From the NCBI GenBank assembly GCA_030425615.1, contig JAUIAI010000188.1, positions 1 to 6,129 on the forward strand: a DNA stretch of 6,129 bases, read 5' to 3'. The first letter of the stretch is position 1, and every line of letters begins with the position of its first letter. The notes under the pieces were generated by a model. The model did not search any database, was not told the origin of the DNA, and saw only the letters and a program-made list of their open reading frames with translations. This DNA is from Gammaproteobacteria bacterium (GTDB taxonomy: Bacteria > Pseudomonadota > Gammaproteobacteria > Burkholderiales > Burkholderiaceae_E). This document shows positions 6,101-6,129 of this stretch, in pieces. The translations under genes and the position numbers were made by a program.

Positions 6101-6129
6101 GTCACTCTCCGGCATTCGGGAAGAACAAT

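Noticed and set aside
6081..6129. Cobalamin or molybdenum-cofactor riboswitch upstream of the importer
   Set aside because: No B12-box-like or Moco-aptamer core could be recognised, and too little upstream sequence is available to judge.

Overview
The window is GC-rich and gene-dense, with overlapping genes. Its families are typical of a free-living Pseudomonadota bacterium, probably beta or gamma; the genus cannot be named from the sequence. Nothing points to a phage, insertion sequence or CRISPR array. No tRNA or rRNA gene was recognised.

Left end (1-1421): the first 107 bases hold the start of a leftward gene whose N-terminus resembles AMP-forming acyl-CoA synthetases. Diverging from it is a complete thiolase-family gene (216-1421) with a cysteine nucleophile but a non-classical catalytic asparagine motif. 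The pair suggests CoA-thioester metabolism.

Middle (1422-3080): a short intergenic region carries a perfect 12-bp palindrome and a plausible promoter surrounded by CACC/GGTG half-sites. It precedes a tight three-gene run: a ribbon-helix-helix antitoxin, a PIN-domain RNase toxin (4-nt gap), and a one-component regulator with an excisionase-like helix-turn-helix and a PBP-like ligand-binding domain (ATGA overlap). A toxin-antitoxin pair coupled to a small-molecule sensor is unusual.

Right side (3035-6080, minus strand): a complete type II ABC importer in the order substrate-binding protein, permease, ATPase, all three overlapping. The binding protein resembles the MolA-like branch of the siderophore/cobalamin-type binding proteins, so molybdate or tungstate is the leading guess, with iron chelate or cobalamin as alternatives. 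The ATPase and regulator genes converge and overlap by 46 bp at their 3' ends. The PBP-like domain family is associated with molybdate, so the regulator may sense the importer's substrate. That link is inference.

The points most worth attention are the coupled antitoxin-toxin-sensor run, its overlap with the importer operon, an altered ligand motif in the sensor, and the abnormally long N-terminus of the binding protein.
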